A stretch of 64,000 nt of DNA from NCBI GenBank assembly GCA_963457665.1, contig OY735207.1, positions 54,250,779 to 54,314,778 on the forward strand, given 5' to 3'. Both the position numbers and the translations under genes were made by a program. The stretch is from Thysanoteuthis rhombus (lineage: Eukaryota > Mollusca > Cephalopoda > Oegopsida > Thysanoteuthidae). The notes beneath the pieces were generated by a model. That model saw only the letters and a list, made by a program, of their open reading frames with translations, was not told where the DNA came from and searched no databases. Below, one piece after another: positions 26,101 to 39,700 of the stretch (position 1 is its first letter; the number at the start of each line of letters is the position of its first letter).

Positions 26101-29100
26101 GTTGATAAAGCAGTGTTTATTGTTCTGCTTTATGATTGACAAAATTTCTTGAAAACATTCCCAACCGTAAAAAGACAGTATTTCCCGATGTCGGACACAC
26201 ATCAGCTTTAGTTTATCCTGATAAGTTTTTCGGAAAGTTATCAAAACGTTCTCAATGATAAGGTAGACGTCCACAAGCAAAGTAGTATTCGAACTTGGAG
26301 ATACAAAAAATTTTTCAAGGTTTATTAGCATTTTCGACACTAGAAAATAACGTATGTCAAATCTGAATTATTTCAAGATTATTTAGACGTACTAATGAAA
26401 TATGTAACTGATAAAATCTTTAGAAAATCTGCGTAGAAAAGTGAATACAATTTAAAACATTTATGCATACGCATAATATAGAAAGGATCGATCAGAATTT
26501 TGTACATTACCATTCCATTTAGCAATATCTTCATTGCAGAGAGCGCTTTTGTTTAATATTTCATATAATTCGAAATCTGCTAGCCTAATCCACCCGCCTG
26601 TTCATACACAGCACACTGACAGCCCTTCGATGTCACCATTGTCCAGCCGAAGCAGTAAACCCCGAAACAGCTCCCAGCTCCAGCACAAACCCCGTAGAAG
26701 CACTAGGCTTGATTCTTCTGGCACCGATCCACTCAAAACATCCAAGCTGTCCGACTCTCTGAAAGTATCAAAGATATCTGACTCTTTGAAAACATCCAAA
26801 CCGTTTGGCTCTCCTAAATTATCAAAGATCTCTGACTCTCTGAAAATCTCCAAACCGTCAGATTCTTTCAAATTAGCGAAACCCTCAGATTCTCCACAAC
26901 TGTCCAAGAAGTTAGAATCCCGGAAAAAACCTAAATCATCTGAATCTTTACAACTGGTTAAAATTCCGGACTCTCTCGAAAAAGCTAAAATATCCGGTAT
27001 TGAAAGAATGTCGCCAGTTGTTGAACACGCCAGAGGTTTGCTCAACAGATCCAGAACATTTGGGAAAAAATCTGAACTGGACACTATTGCAACAACTGCC
27101 ATCACTAGTCCTCGCGATCTGAAGAGTGATTTTTTTTCAGTTTCTCCCTTGACACATTATATCAAAAACCGATGGCCTGGAAAAGATGAGTTGCCAACTC
27201 CCCTGGCAATTGAAGAAGCACCAAGACCTAAGAGAGACCTTTACAAAAACCCTTATTTAGAATCAGACGATGAAGATTATGAGTCGAGCCTAGTTCTAAA
27301 ACCGAATAAGAATAGGCAGCCTGGTGATTTATTAAAAGCTTTGAGGGAAAAGAAACGTTCTTCTGATTATACAGCAGACGGAATTAATGATGCTGAAGAT
27401 GATGATTCAGCTAGGGGTGCTTATGCCATAAAATATGTTGATGATGATGAGGAGGAAGTTGTGAAGCCGAGACGTTCCAAAAAGTACGAAGTGGATGACT
27501 CTCCAAACGAAAAGGCTTTGTCTCATTTAGTTTCTGCAGCCGCCCTCAGGGCGAGGGCAGTTCTTGAGAATCTCACTGGATTGCTTGGCAAAGGCGGGAT
27601 GGTTAATGTTGAAGGAGACATCAAACCTTACGGGGGAAATCTGACGACCTTCCGCCTTCACACGCCATTTCATTTTCAGGGGCCTCTAATGATTGGGGAG
27701 AAACCAGCTTTATCTGTTGGAGACGATTCATTTGAACGTTACCTTTTTGGATTGCAAGAAAAGAGGAAAGATGAAAGGGATAGAGTTGAAAAAGGCGCAC
27801 GATCTATGACAAAGCTGACCCGTTCACTCAGTAATGAACCACCGAAACAATATTCTCTGAAACCCGTAGGTTACATCAGCGACAAGACTTACGATTCATT
27901 TTCCAAATCCCTTGTGCCGTATTCAACTAAATTTGATAAGACGATCATATCACCTTCTAGAAAAAAGGTCCATTTCGACGAGGGTGACGAAGAGAAGAAA
28001 CCAACTCTAAGCTTATCAAGAGAATTAGTTCCATTTGCCCCTAAAGGCATCGAAGATGAAGAGATGGCTGTGGTTCCAAGAAGAAGGCGTTATCCAGTTT
28101 ACGAATACACTGAAGATATTCCAATAAAATTCGCTATTGATCTTCATCGTCCAGACGGTGAGGATCCAGAGAGACTGTCTGTATTAGAAAAGATTCGAAT
28201 CAAGGTAATGTTGAAGGGACCAGGCCCGCTCAAGCCTTTTCGGTTTTTTGGTGTTCTTTTAAGGCCTCCTTGTTGAATTCCCCAAAGCTTGATACTGCTT
28301 CGAACCCTTCGCCTGTCTTCCAAGTTTTGTTCATATAAAACGTTTGATATGCACCAACACAACCACATTTGTATTGTGATTAACCTTTAACCTTCATGAC
28401 TAACACGTAACAGCTTCTTTGTTGTTGTTGTTGCTGTTGTTTCTTCTTCTGTCGCCGCCGCTGCTGCTGTTTCGGCGCGTTCATTCATGAAAGCTTCTGA
28501 ATGGTTTTTGGATCTGATGTCTCTTCGTTCCCATTTGCTTCTTTGATGTTCGCCCCATTTTTAGGATTGGAACAATGGAGAAAACTGACAAAAATAAGCA
28601 TCATAAAAAACCCGTTCACCTTCACTTTTGTCTGCATTCACTTTGTTTGCCAAGCCAATTTTTCCGTCTCATAGAGATATTAAAGGAATTATTGTATCAT
28701 TATTGATCATCAGATGAAGTTTTGAAACCCATTGTACTAATTTTGACAACTGTTTACTCTCATCTTAATTTTGCTCGCTGTCATAGAATGTTGGTCCGAG
28801 TTGTCATGATAACACAATTTTTAAAAAGTATTTTAAGTAGCAGTCAAAATTGATACAATGGGTTATCAAAGGAATACTAATAGCATAAATGCCAATCTCA
28901 GTCTAGAATATTCATTCCTTTCAAGACTCGACTGTGTTGTGCAGTACACGAGGCAATCGGTGCTCCATCATGTATGATCTTCAGCTATTCCGCTGGTGTC
29001 GTTCCACCTTCTGCTAACCAGTCGAAAGCCCTTCTCCACTGTTTGTCGCCAGCTCATCTCGGAACGTCTTCCCTTTCCCTGAACAATTGGCATCCATTTA

Positions 29101-32100
29101 ATGGCTTGATCAGCAGGTCGTCTTGTTGCCAGTCTTTAGACATGCTCCAACCAACAGAAGTGCCATTTGCAAATGGTGGTTAATACAGGGAGCTTTTGTG
29201 ATCTTTCCGTCGGCTCTCCATTTGACTCGTGGCCCTTCCATTTGATGCCCATGATTTTCGCGTATGCATTAGTGTGAAGGGCATCAAATTTCTTTACCTG
29301 TGTGGTCTTGAGCAACTAGGTTTCGCAGCCATAGAGAAAGTTCAATCCCTGGATCAGATAGAGCAGAAAAGTCATGCACTTTGGTTCAGTGGAATAGGAA
29401 TCATAAGGACGAAATGATTAAGAAGAATCAATTGCTACGAGATATCCTCTAGCATATTGAATAAAGGGTTCGGTCTGAAATCTCCTGAAGCTTACCGATA
29501 TCCAAAGGACACAACAGCTGAGACGTTGAGATTATAACAACCATCTCCATATTCATTGTTTTAAAGTGCAAGATTTTGGCAACTGGTTCCAGGTATCAAA
29601 ATCCCTGGTCTTAAGTCGGGTGTTCTTGTTGAGGAGATTAGAGAGAAGAAAGCTAATTAGTAACAGTCAAGAGGCAACATACATCCGACAACGACCGAAG
29701 AACGTATCAGCCAAAATGTTGTGAAAAAAAACCCTACAGAAATGAAGATATCCCTCAGAAAAATGTGCGGAAAATACTGCTATTAGAGAAATTTTCTCAG
29801 AGTTAATCAAAATTCCATGCATTTTTCTTTTTAATATATATATATATATGTATAAGATAAAGTGCAGCTTTTTGAAAAAAACGAATTATTTAGATTCATT
29901 TACGTATATACAAATGTTATACGCGTATATAGGTTTAAAATGTTCCAATAGAACTTTTCGTAAGCTGAAATAGTATAAAGCGAAGAAAAAATTACCTGAG
30001 CGTTTCCAGATCCAACAAGTGATGATGATGGCACGTTAGGCCGAGTCGTCAGAGGTTCGGGTGATGGGTGCTACGAGAAACTGGGTCGTCAGAGAGGGAG
30101 GGAAGGTGTGTGCTGCTTCTATAATGGCTCGCTGCAAAATAAATGCTGATAAATATTTTCGCTTTTTTTCGTAAAAGCGAAAAGGTGAACTTTTGAAAAG
30201 CGTGATATACATGTGCGTGTGTATTTATGCGTGTTGAGTACGATCGTTACTGGATGTTGTAAATTCATGGCATAAGCAGATAAATGTTGTATAGCCATAT
30301 GGATATTTCATGATACAAAGTACACCTCAAAACTCTATCAACCAATACGATTGACCATTTAGTTCTGTCTTCGGGGAAAAAACGTTTTCTTTTTTTTCTG
30401 ATACCAAAAATCTCAGACGCTTTCGCTTTGCTTTTAGTTTTCATTGCGAAATTCTTGAACGAATCACTCCATGAGAAATCATTTGACTGTTTCAACCCCC
30501 TTCCCCCTCCCCAATTATTTGCAGACACTTTTCACACACTCACACAAACATACTCACACAACAAAGATATTATTTACTTGTCTCTTTCCTTTCCTTCTTC
30601 CATTTTTTTTAGATTAAAGAACCCAAGAAAATTGAATTCCACATCGCATTTCTTCTGATGAGCCTCTTTTTTTATTCCTATGTCATTCGTTGCTGGTACA
30701 ATCATCGCAAGTAATTTCATCGTCTGGTATGTTCATTGCAAGATAATTTCATCGCGATGGGTTACATAGCTAAACATTATATATTGTTTATCCCCATGAA
30801 AAGTTCACGGATATATCTGAATTCCAATGAGATTATTTTTTTTAAAAAGAAACTACTGAACTTGTTCAAATGATGGGCGGGGGATATTTTTATTGGTAAA
30901 ATTATTAAGAGTCCATTCTTCTTGACACCCACTCCCAGGTTAGAATCAAGTACGTAGTGCTGGTATTTACCGACAAAGCATTGGCTTATGATGTAATTAA
31001 CCATGCGATGAATTAAGTAGGCCATGAAATTACAGGCGATGTATTTACTGCGATGTAATTAACCGCGAATCCTGTCATTATAAACTGACTATTCTGTCAT
31101 TCTTATTAGGGGATCGACATCCTTCCATACTAATTCCTTCTGTTTATTTTAATCCTTTCCACATGGATCGAAACGGTTCCGTTTTCTTACAGAGAGCTTA
31201 TAAACAATAACCCACCAGCAGAGAATTTTGCTCACAGATTTTGCCAACTGCTCTTTTATAGATTTTGATCCGTTTTCAAGTGAGTCATGCAGCTTCGAAA
31301 TTGAAGACTCAAATTATTCATTGCAAGGAACATTTACAAGAAGAATTTGTTAATGAAGACCCCATTTGAGAGCCACAAATATTTTCATCTGAACTTATAT
31401 TTCTTTCTCTTCTCGAACGACTTCCAGGAGAAACTGAAAGAATTCGATTTGAATTTCGACTTGACCCCCTTGTAGCAGTGAGGGAGAATTGATTGTAGCG
31501 CGTTTCGTTTGTCTCGATGCACTGTAAATTCTATTTGTATAAACAATTTGTTTAGATTTACGTTTAGTGGTTTGTCCAGGACAAATAGATGCAGATATGT
31601 ATTTTGAAACTTGTGAAAAAAGTCTTCTCGGCACGGGAAATAATCTAAACGTACTTATTAACAATTATAGGTATATATATATAAATAAAAAAGATCTGAA
31701 AAGTCCATTAATGACTTGACATAAATTCTCTTTCACTGTCGATGTTTACCCGGTCATTCTGCATTAAACGCTCATTTTTGTATTTGTTTATTTTTATAAC
31801 TGTCTTGATTCATGTATTGAATTAGTCTAAGAGTCAAAGACTAGTTCAATTCCTTTCCTTTAGTTTTCACTCCCTCCTCCTCCTCACAGGTTTCGACAGA
31901 CTTCCGCAGGTCACCTAAAGCTGCCGTCGCAGCCCTGAGAGCCTCCCGCAAGCCACTCTCCCCAAGAATTACCCACTACCCCAAAAGTAAAGAGGTACCT
32001 GAAACTGGTCCTTATTACCTGTCTTCCTTGGCTGGGTATATACCCGGCCGCACTAAGCGTATCATTGCGCTTTCTTCTTACACACCCAAAGTTGTTTGTG

Positions 32101-33705
32101 TTGATTCTGACGAATACGCTGCGTTATATCCTCATTCGAAGATGTATCGTCCCTCTGATCCTGTTTATATCAGAAGGCGGGCTGCAACGCGCTCATTCTA
32201 TCCAGACAGGTACTACCTACCGTGGTACGCAGGATGGCGCGCTGTAGCACGTGGAAGATATCTGAGATCAGTACCAAGGATCTACTACGGTAGAACCTAT
32301 CAACTGCCTGAACTGACTTACAAGGTGACATAACTACTTTTTTTCAGGTGCACTTGTGGCTTTTGCTACGCTTTCACTGCACTTGTTCGATTCGCAACCC
32401 GCGGCGAAAAAACGGACAAGACATTTATTAATGTTTTTTTTTTTCATTGTGATTTCGTAATTTTTCCAACTAATTATTATTATTATTTATTATTATTATT
32501 CCGTCAGCTACCGTGATTATTTATGTGTGCAAAAACTGATGCACGTATAAATATTTCTGCTCCTTCTCTTTGAAACCTTGTCCTTTTGTCGCCCTCACAA
32601 CTGCGCCATATTTTTGTCACTGTACACTCTTATATTTAATATTTGGATATAATTGTTATATCTTTGTTCTCTTTTTTTTTTTTTCTTTCGGTAAAGACCC
32701 CTTTTATATTTAGCCAAACAAGGCCGAATGTTGTCTGCATGAATCCATTCTTTTACTTATTTCCTTTTTTGAGCCGATTTACTAAGCCCATCATTTTTTT
32801 TTTTTTTTTTGTCCCGGAACTGGACAAATGTGTCTCATGGGTGATAGCGCGTTCTCCTGGCTTTTTCCAACTCTGCTTCTTTCACGCAAAAAAATGCGCC
32901 ATCGTCGCTTAAAGCTACCCCATTATTTCGTGTTTCAGCGTGTCATGTCCGTTCGGCTGAAGGCTTCTACGTGTTTTGCGGACATGGCGGCATGCACCCA
33001 TCCCCCTACATACCCATATACCCACCTCATTACTTAACTGCAGACCACAGGCCATGACACCGGGGTCAACTACCACTTACCAGCCAGAAAGACCTTTTCT
33101 CATGTGTGACCCACTGACCCAGGATTTAGTATTCATTTGGTTGGCTCAGTTTCAAGGTATCTATTTAATCAACTTTCATGGGTGACGTTTGAGTGTTGAC
33201 CATCAATTTAAACCAGATGTCCTTTTTCTCCAGCGTCCAATCACCAAAATTCTGTGTTTTCCTTTTAACTCACCCGTCTAACGTCGATTGACTATTAATG
33301 ACATCCAAGGTTTCCAGTTCAATAGAAATTACTTGAAAGGTTGATTGAAACAACGAGTACAGTGTTGTCCCATTTATCCGGCTTATGGGATTACCAGAAA
33401 AATGGCGATTTTTTTAAACTGACGGGTTTCGTAGTTCACCATTCAGACACTCAGTTTTAATTTTCGTGGCCTGGTTTAATCTTTTTTCATGAAGATTAGT
33501 GAATTAGAATCAATTCAAATAGATCCTGCTCTGAAAGTATATTAATCTGTCTCTCTTAAATACATTTCGTCTTTTATTTTTTGTAGCTTTTTAAAAAAAA
33601 TGTTTTGAGTATATATTACGCCCTGATCCAGAAATTCGAAAATCCTGACATCTGGGTCATCTCTGGTCCTAATCTTGCCGGATAAATGGTCCAGTACTGT
33701 AGTGC

Positions 33706-33764
<59 letters not shown>

Positions 33765-36700
33765 CTGAGATTAAATATGTATTGGTTTTAACAATGTGTG
33801 TGATCGACATTTCATATTTGATCTCATTTTTCTTAGTTATATTGAAGAATAAAATCCATTGCAATTCCAGCATTTACCAACTGTTTTCCAATTCATAAGA
33901 AAAATATGTAATGAAAGAAAATTTCTTTTTAAAAAGATCCAGAAAATAGTTAATGATGGATTTATTAAAAAGTTCTTTTTGAATATTCTAAGAGAAAAAA
34001 TATCGGTTTTCTGAATTTTAGTCTTCAACCTAAAGAAATACAATTTTGAGATTCTCCCCAGATCATTTCTCCCAAAATTCAACAACCTCCACAGAGCAAC
34101 GTGAAGGAGAAAATATTTCAGAATATAGTCATTTACTTTTTTTCTATTTCATGTCGTTTACTATTTGATACAAATAAAATTAAACTAAATAATGAATGTT
34201 ACTTTCCTACCACTTAATCAAAATACTCATTTTTATCATAAACCAACCATTTCAGATTTTGAGAACGAATCTGCATCGAATCTCAATATATTTTCTCCTT
34301 CATTTATTCTATGGTCTTCATCTGCTGTGCTTGATTTTTAAGGCTTCGCACGAATAATTTTTGACATCAAACTTATTTGCTTTAGTTTCTTGCATGCACT
34401 TTTAAGTTGAATGCACTTTAGGTGAAGTTCTGTGATGATGATTTTTAATGCATGTTTATTCCTGATTCCCACTCAAAATTGAGACTCTCATGGAAAACCC
34501 CTAAAAGTTAACCGCCATGTCTTAACCCCAGTGGGAATTTTGCTTTGCATGTTTGGTTGTTATTTCAGTTTTGCTCATCCTCAACTCTAAGAAAACAAAT
34601 GCTTCCAACGTGAAGCCTCTGCTGTAGTAAGTCTAGAAAGTTTCTAAAACAGTTCCAGACAGGTTCTTCACTCATAACAATCTCTATATTTTTGTCTGAA
34701 TTTCTGAAATGAGGAATCCTCATTATTATACACTGATTTACTCGGACTAGTGTCCTATTCTCGGTTGTTACGGTCACAGTGTTTCGACCATTGTACCCTC
34801 TGGCCTTCTTCAGGTGTCTGTCGCAGTCGGTAAACTTCTGGGAGTCTTCAAACCGAATCTTTTATTCAATTCACAGGGGTTCGGTTCGAAATTCCCAGAG
34901 GGTTACCGACTATGACAGGCACCTGAAGAAGGCCGAAGGGTACAAAGGCAGAAAGGTTGTGACTATAACAACCAAGATGAGGAAATTAGCCCGAATAAAT
35001 CAGTGTATAATGATTTCAATTTTCTCCAAAATAATGCCTGTCAAATATTTGAACTTATAACAAACTAATATTTTTTTAAAATCAAGAATTGATTTATAAA
35101 ATATTTCCATTTTTGTTCAATGATTTGGAATTAAAGCCAAAACGATATTCTGCAAATTAAACTCCGAATTTTCGGCCAACACATTTGATTTTACATTGAA
35201 CCTCTTACGCATACGGTCAGTCTAGGAGATTAAATTGGAAACAAAGTATTGCAGCACCATTACAGACATTTTGGAATTTTGTCCTTCTTTGACCAAGAAG
35301 GTAAGTCCTGATTATTGGAAATGCCTTTAAAATCCGTGAATGAATGGAATTTTTTTCAATCGACACACGTGAGTATAAAAGGATAATTTTTTGATGACGA
35401 AAAGACAATTCAAAGAAGCTACTAACAATTAACCCATTAACTGCGAATGGCGAAAATTTCCGTCATTGCAGCTTTGTGGCAAATTATCAAAATATCTGTT
35501 TTATTGTGATTGATAGCTGCTCGGTTCAGTCTTCGAGTCAGAGATTTTATCTTGCAATGAATAACTTGCAATGGATAAATATTACACTTGCCACCTTCTG
35601 CAGTTGATGGTTTAACCCGTGAAGTTCGAACTGGTCAGATAAATCGGAAATAAAGAGAATCGATAAACATTAGAATAGAAAAATCTCATCTCTTATGTAC
35701 TCGGACTGTACATTCATCGTGAATTAAAGTTCACGACGCTCCGAATGATAACCGCCTAATAGTATCCGGCGAAATGTCATTCAGTGATGGAGCAACATCT
35801 ATCTATATTATCATACACTGTGTGTGTGTGTTCTGTAATATTCAGTGTAAAATTTCGGCATCAGACTTTCCGTTCGATCTGTGAACTGATCAGTTCGGTA
35901 TAAAAACTAACGACATTAGTAGTTATCTATTCCCCCATCCACACGATTGTGGAATGTGACACAAGTTCGAGTTTAAAGTGGGACTCTCACGCATACGCCT
36001 GGCTGGTTCCAGGAATTGTCCAGTTCAGACAATGAACTTGGCCCTACCCATCTATGTCCGATGGAGAGGTGTATCCCGGGAGTCGTCTTCCACAGAACTT
36101 CACATTATATTTTAGGGGATGACGGGGAATTCTCGTGTCAGGTAACGAACGAAATAGTATCCTTTGAAAAAAGAAATGAGCAGAAATAAGTTACCAGAAA
36201 TTTGATTTCAATTTGAATTCTTTGAACCCTGATTTCACTCAGAAGAATTAACCCTCTACTCACCGAATCTGTTGCACCAGTTGTTACTTTCATGGCACTG
36301 ATATTCACTATCCCAATTTATATTTGCAATACAACAAATAATCATTTGAAATTGATAAACAGATGGTTTTTTCGCTTGTTTTTTTTTTTAATTTTTTTTC
36401 CTGTCAATATTGAAGTGGTTTCTATTCATATGACAAAAACAGAAAGTTGTATAAAATTCTGTTTAGAAATCTAGAAATGTACAAGCTGACTGGGCTGGCC
36501 CTCGGTACCGGCAACATGGGCGGGCACCCAGTGCACCAAGTGGTAGGAGGCAATTGTCATGTGTCAGAGACAGAGATTTTGCAAATGGAAAATGGAAAAA
36601 TCAAACAGAGTAAAAAACAATTAAAATTCAAAAAATTCCCTGGTGTGAAATCAGATTTTGCGGGAATATCTGACAGTTAAATACTGTTGTTGTGAAACTA

Positions 36701-39700
36701 AGAGAAACAATTGGCAAAGGTAATTTTCATGAATAAATAAGATACTACTATCAAAGGCGCCGAAGTTCATCTTGCCCTGAGCACCAGGAACCCTTGGGCT
36801 GGCCCTAGTTGACGTTGTACAAGAATGAAGGAGAGAATTGAATATTTGATCATGTATGATCTGCATTTTCCCTAGAAACTTTGATTTAAACAATTCAGGT
36901 GTGTTCTATTTATGGAAACATAATTAGTAAGTATAATTGTATACATGAGATGATGTATTTTTCATTCAAAATTCAAATTCAATCGAGGGATGTGGATTAT
37001 ACATGATAAAATATGGTTATTGAACATTTGCGTTGAATTCATTCTTTTGCTTCGAGAGGCAAAATCAAAACTTCCCACAAAAGATAAACGTGAAAAATGA
37101 TCAAGAAGTTACGAAAAATGGCCATGAATTGGATTTTAATTCGCATCATTTAAAAACTAACAAATTATTAGACTTATTTCTTCCATTATTTTCTCTTTTT
37201 TATAAATCAGGCATTTAATGTGTTAATTTTTAGTAGAATCATGAATTACTAGACATTCGTTTCTACAGGTTTTATCTTGAAATCACTTTAATCTGAGTTT
37301 TTTGTATTAACAAAACAGATTTTGTCTTTGAAAAAAGACTCGCAAAGCCCCAAGAAGAAATAAGCATCTATCAAATACGAATAACTAACAATTGCTTTGC
37401 TGTCTGTTTACGTACAGCTGTGTCCTGTCTCGGTATATTTATATAGTGATTTGAAAGGTTGATACAAGGCATCGTCAACAGAAATTCTTGCATTCATTTT
37501 GTATTAAACTTGACACAACTAATAAGCTAAGACGCTTAGACTGGTCGGCCCTAGGCTTTGCTGACATTAGATTGCATAAAGTGGGTTTAGGTTATAATCC
37601 AAAATGGAGAAAATTCCACGATAGATTTATATTACTATCTTCCTTATATTAGAACGGGAGTAATATTTCGGTATGATATTTGAGACGTCTTAAAATTAAA
37701 AAAAGGTTATGTGAAAGAAAAAGTTCACTTTTTTCCTTTATACCCGTTTCATGAGCAAATTCAGTAATCACGGAGTTGTCTACCCTATACAGCTTAACAG
37801 AGACACGAAAACGAGTTGATTGTATTTCGACAAAACGGCGTGATTGCAAACAACTTTTAAATATAAAATCAGTGGTCTGTAATCGAATTCTGGTTGTGAC
37901 CATTCTTAAACTCTCTGAAAAGGCATGAATCGAACTTTTCCCCGTCCTAACCAACTTCACCAGTCATCTTGAAGTATTCATGGTTGAATCTTCTTTCGAA
38001 ACGAAGCCATGACGATACATTTCGTTATTACACTATACACAGTGGCATTAGATGTCTCGAATGTGATACACCATTTAAATCCTGCATTTCAGTCTCTTCG
38101 TAGCTTGAGAGAAGTTAGATTTGAATTATTTTCACACTGCTGTCGACGACTGAAGATTATTTTGTTTTTCCACCGTAACAAGTACAATAATAATCCTTCA
38201 TTAATTCAGGGAAATAAACTCTTGTCTGTTCGTAATCATCTTCAGTCTGAATAGAAGTAGGAGTGTAGTTTGACCCTGCAGTATCAAGGTTTGTTAAATG
38301 CTTTGTTTTAGTTGAACTATTTGACCACTAGAGACATGGTAATCATAATTTCTTGATGGATGCTTATTTCGGACACTGTTATTAATGAAAAAAATCTTGA
38401 TTTCGGCCAAATATTTTAATCAATTTGAACCTGTAGAAACGTAACGCAAGAATCTTAATCTATGAGCAAATAATGCTGCTAAGCTTTTAATCGTTGATTT
38501 CTGAATAGAAATAGAAATAATTTAGCTTGCTTTTTAAATTCTTAAAACCTGTGCATTGTTGCTTCATTGTGAACGTTGTTTCCAATCCAGGCGCTGTTGG
38601 TGGGCGAAGATAAATTGGATGATCCTGACCGCCCACGCCCACGAAAACCAAGAACTCGGTATTATGCAGATAAACTGCAAAATTTGGATCATAAGGTAAC
38701 ATAGTCACCATCGAATGGTTGCAATTCCTCTTGGCAATGACTTTTTGTCTAGATTTTAAGAAGAGAAACTAGCGTAAAAAGTAATTCAAGGCATACTCGT
38801 CCTTTTTATAAGATTACTCGTTAATCTCCGTGAAAAAATCACGGATATATTTGAATTTCTCTGAGATGATCTTTTCAAAAGGAACTATTGAATGCTCTTT
38901 ATTGGAAGAGTCCATTGTTTCAAATGGTTTGTTGGAGATAATCTTATTAGCAAATTTGTTGCCTCGAAGTGGAAGCGTCGATTCTTATGGACAGAGAAAC
39001 AAAATAAAATCACGCTATGCATAACATAAGTAGATTTGTATTAGTTGAAATATTGCAAACCAATATTATTAATTTTTGATTAACATTCTTTACCATTACT
39101 CACTGCCGTAGGATGACGGCTTGAGTTGAGTTGTGATAAAATAAAACAACTAAAAAGATCTAGATGGGAAGGAATGGAAGTAAAAATTAATTAATAATGA
39201 TTTGCAATGCACACTCATCCTCTACATGTATTCACAAGAATGAATCCCCGTTTTCTTATCAAAGAAAGAGTAAATAAAAAAAATACATAAAATATTTGAA
39301 ACGCTAATCCCGACACTTCAACTTATTTGTTGGTAATCAAATTACTTCGGCAACATTAATTGTTATATTTGGAGTCTGCTGATAAAATGAATCTATTCAA
39401 TGTATCTATGTGCTATTAAAGAATATAAATAAATGACAACACATCATTTATATTTGCAAATCACTCGTTTAAAAGGCCTGTTCTATTTTTAGTTGTTATT
39501 CAAACTTAAAATCTCGCGAAAAGTCATTTACAGATTTCCCCCTGTGCATCTGTTCATTGTCGTTTTAACAAACATAATTATTTTCACCTGAATTCTTTTA
39601 GACAAAAAATTAAATATTGCAGGTAAAATCGTGTCTTTTGGCGCGATTTTTCTATTTGCGCGTTTCACCAGAAACATGTCTTTTTTTTTCTCCTTCTTCT

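Larger units (their letters stand above)
16902..26539 (+). other. Intron 2 (about 9.6 kb)
   Basis: It contains a hAT-like MITE, a palindromic element, the candidate exon at 19937, tRNA-like sequence near 20520, a GC-richer block at 21730-22320 of unknown origin, an AT microsatellite and a 5S-like sequence. A 57-codon phase 0 opening after TTCTTCAG at 21559 is another weak exon candidate. 23550-25260 shows nothing recognisable. Confidence 0.6.
28205..31889 (+). other. Intron 3
   Basis: It contains a GTT/TTC/GCC trinucleotide stretch (28418-28470), an antisense LINE scrap (28945-29400), half of a foldback element (29455-29600), a family C repeat (30025-30205), the candidate exon at 30613 and a microrepeat element (30700-31075). 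Confidence 0.7.
32325..38590 (+). other. Intron 4
   Basis: It contains a Tigger/pogo-like MITE (33360-33699) with an AT microsatellite beside it, a foldback element (34719-35014), an Ig-like exon-shaped relic (35977-36151) and a hAT-like MITE (36490-36806). 32640-33180 is GC-richer, with short open stretches I cannot assign. 37020-38000 shows nothing I recognise. Confidence 0.65.

Noticed and set aside
26602..27105. 167-codon minus-strand open frame
   Set aside because: Shadow of exon 3; its repeats mirror the coding nonapeptides on the plus strand.
33044..33156. Exon-like segment between AACTGCAG and TTTCAAG|GTATCT
   Set aside because: At 113 nt it starts and ends in phases that do not fit exons 4 and 5 and closes in phase 0.
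34255..34360. Acceptor-led 33-codon opening
   Set aside because: Weak pyrimidine tract and AT-rich composition; shows that such openings occur by chance here.
38093..38250. Acceptor-led 54-codon opening before exon 5
   Set aside because: Phase fits, but the acceptor is weak, the translation is Asn/Ile/Lys-rich like background, and exon 4 joins exon 5 directly in frame.
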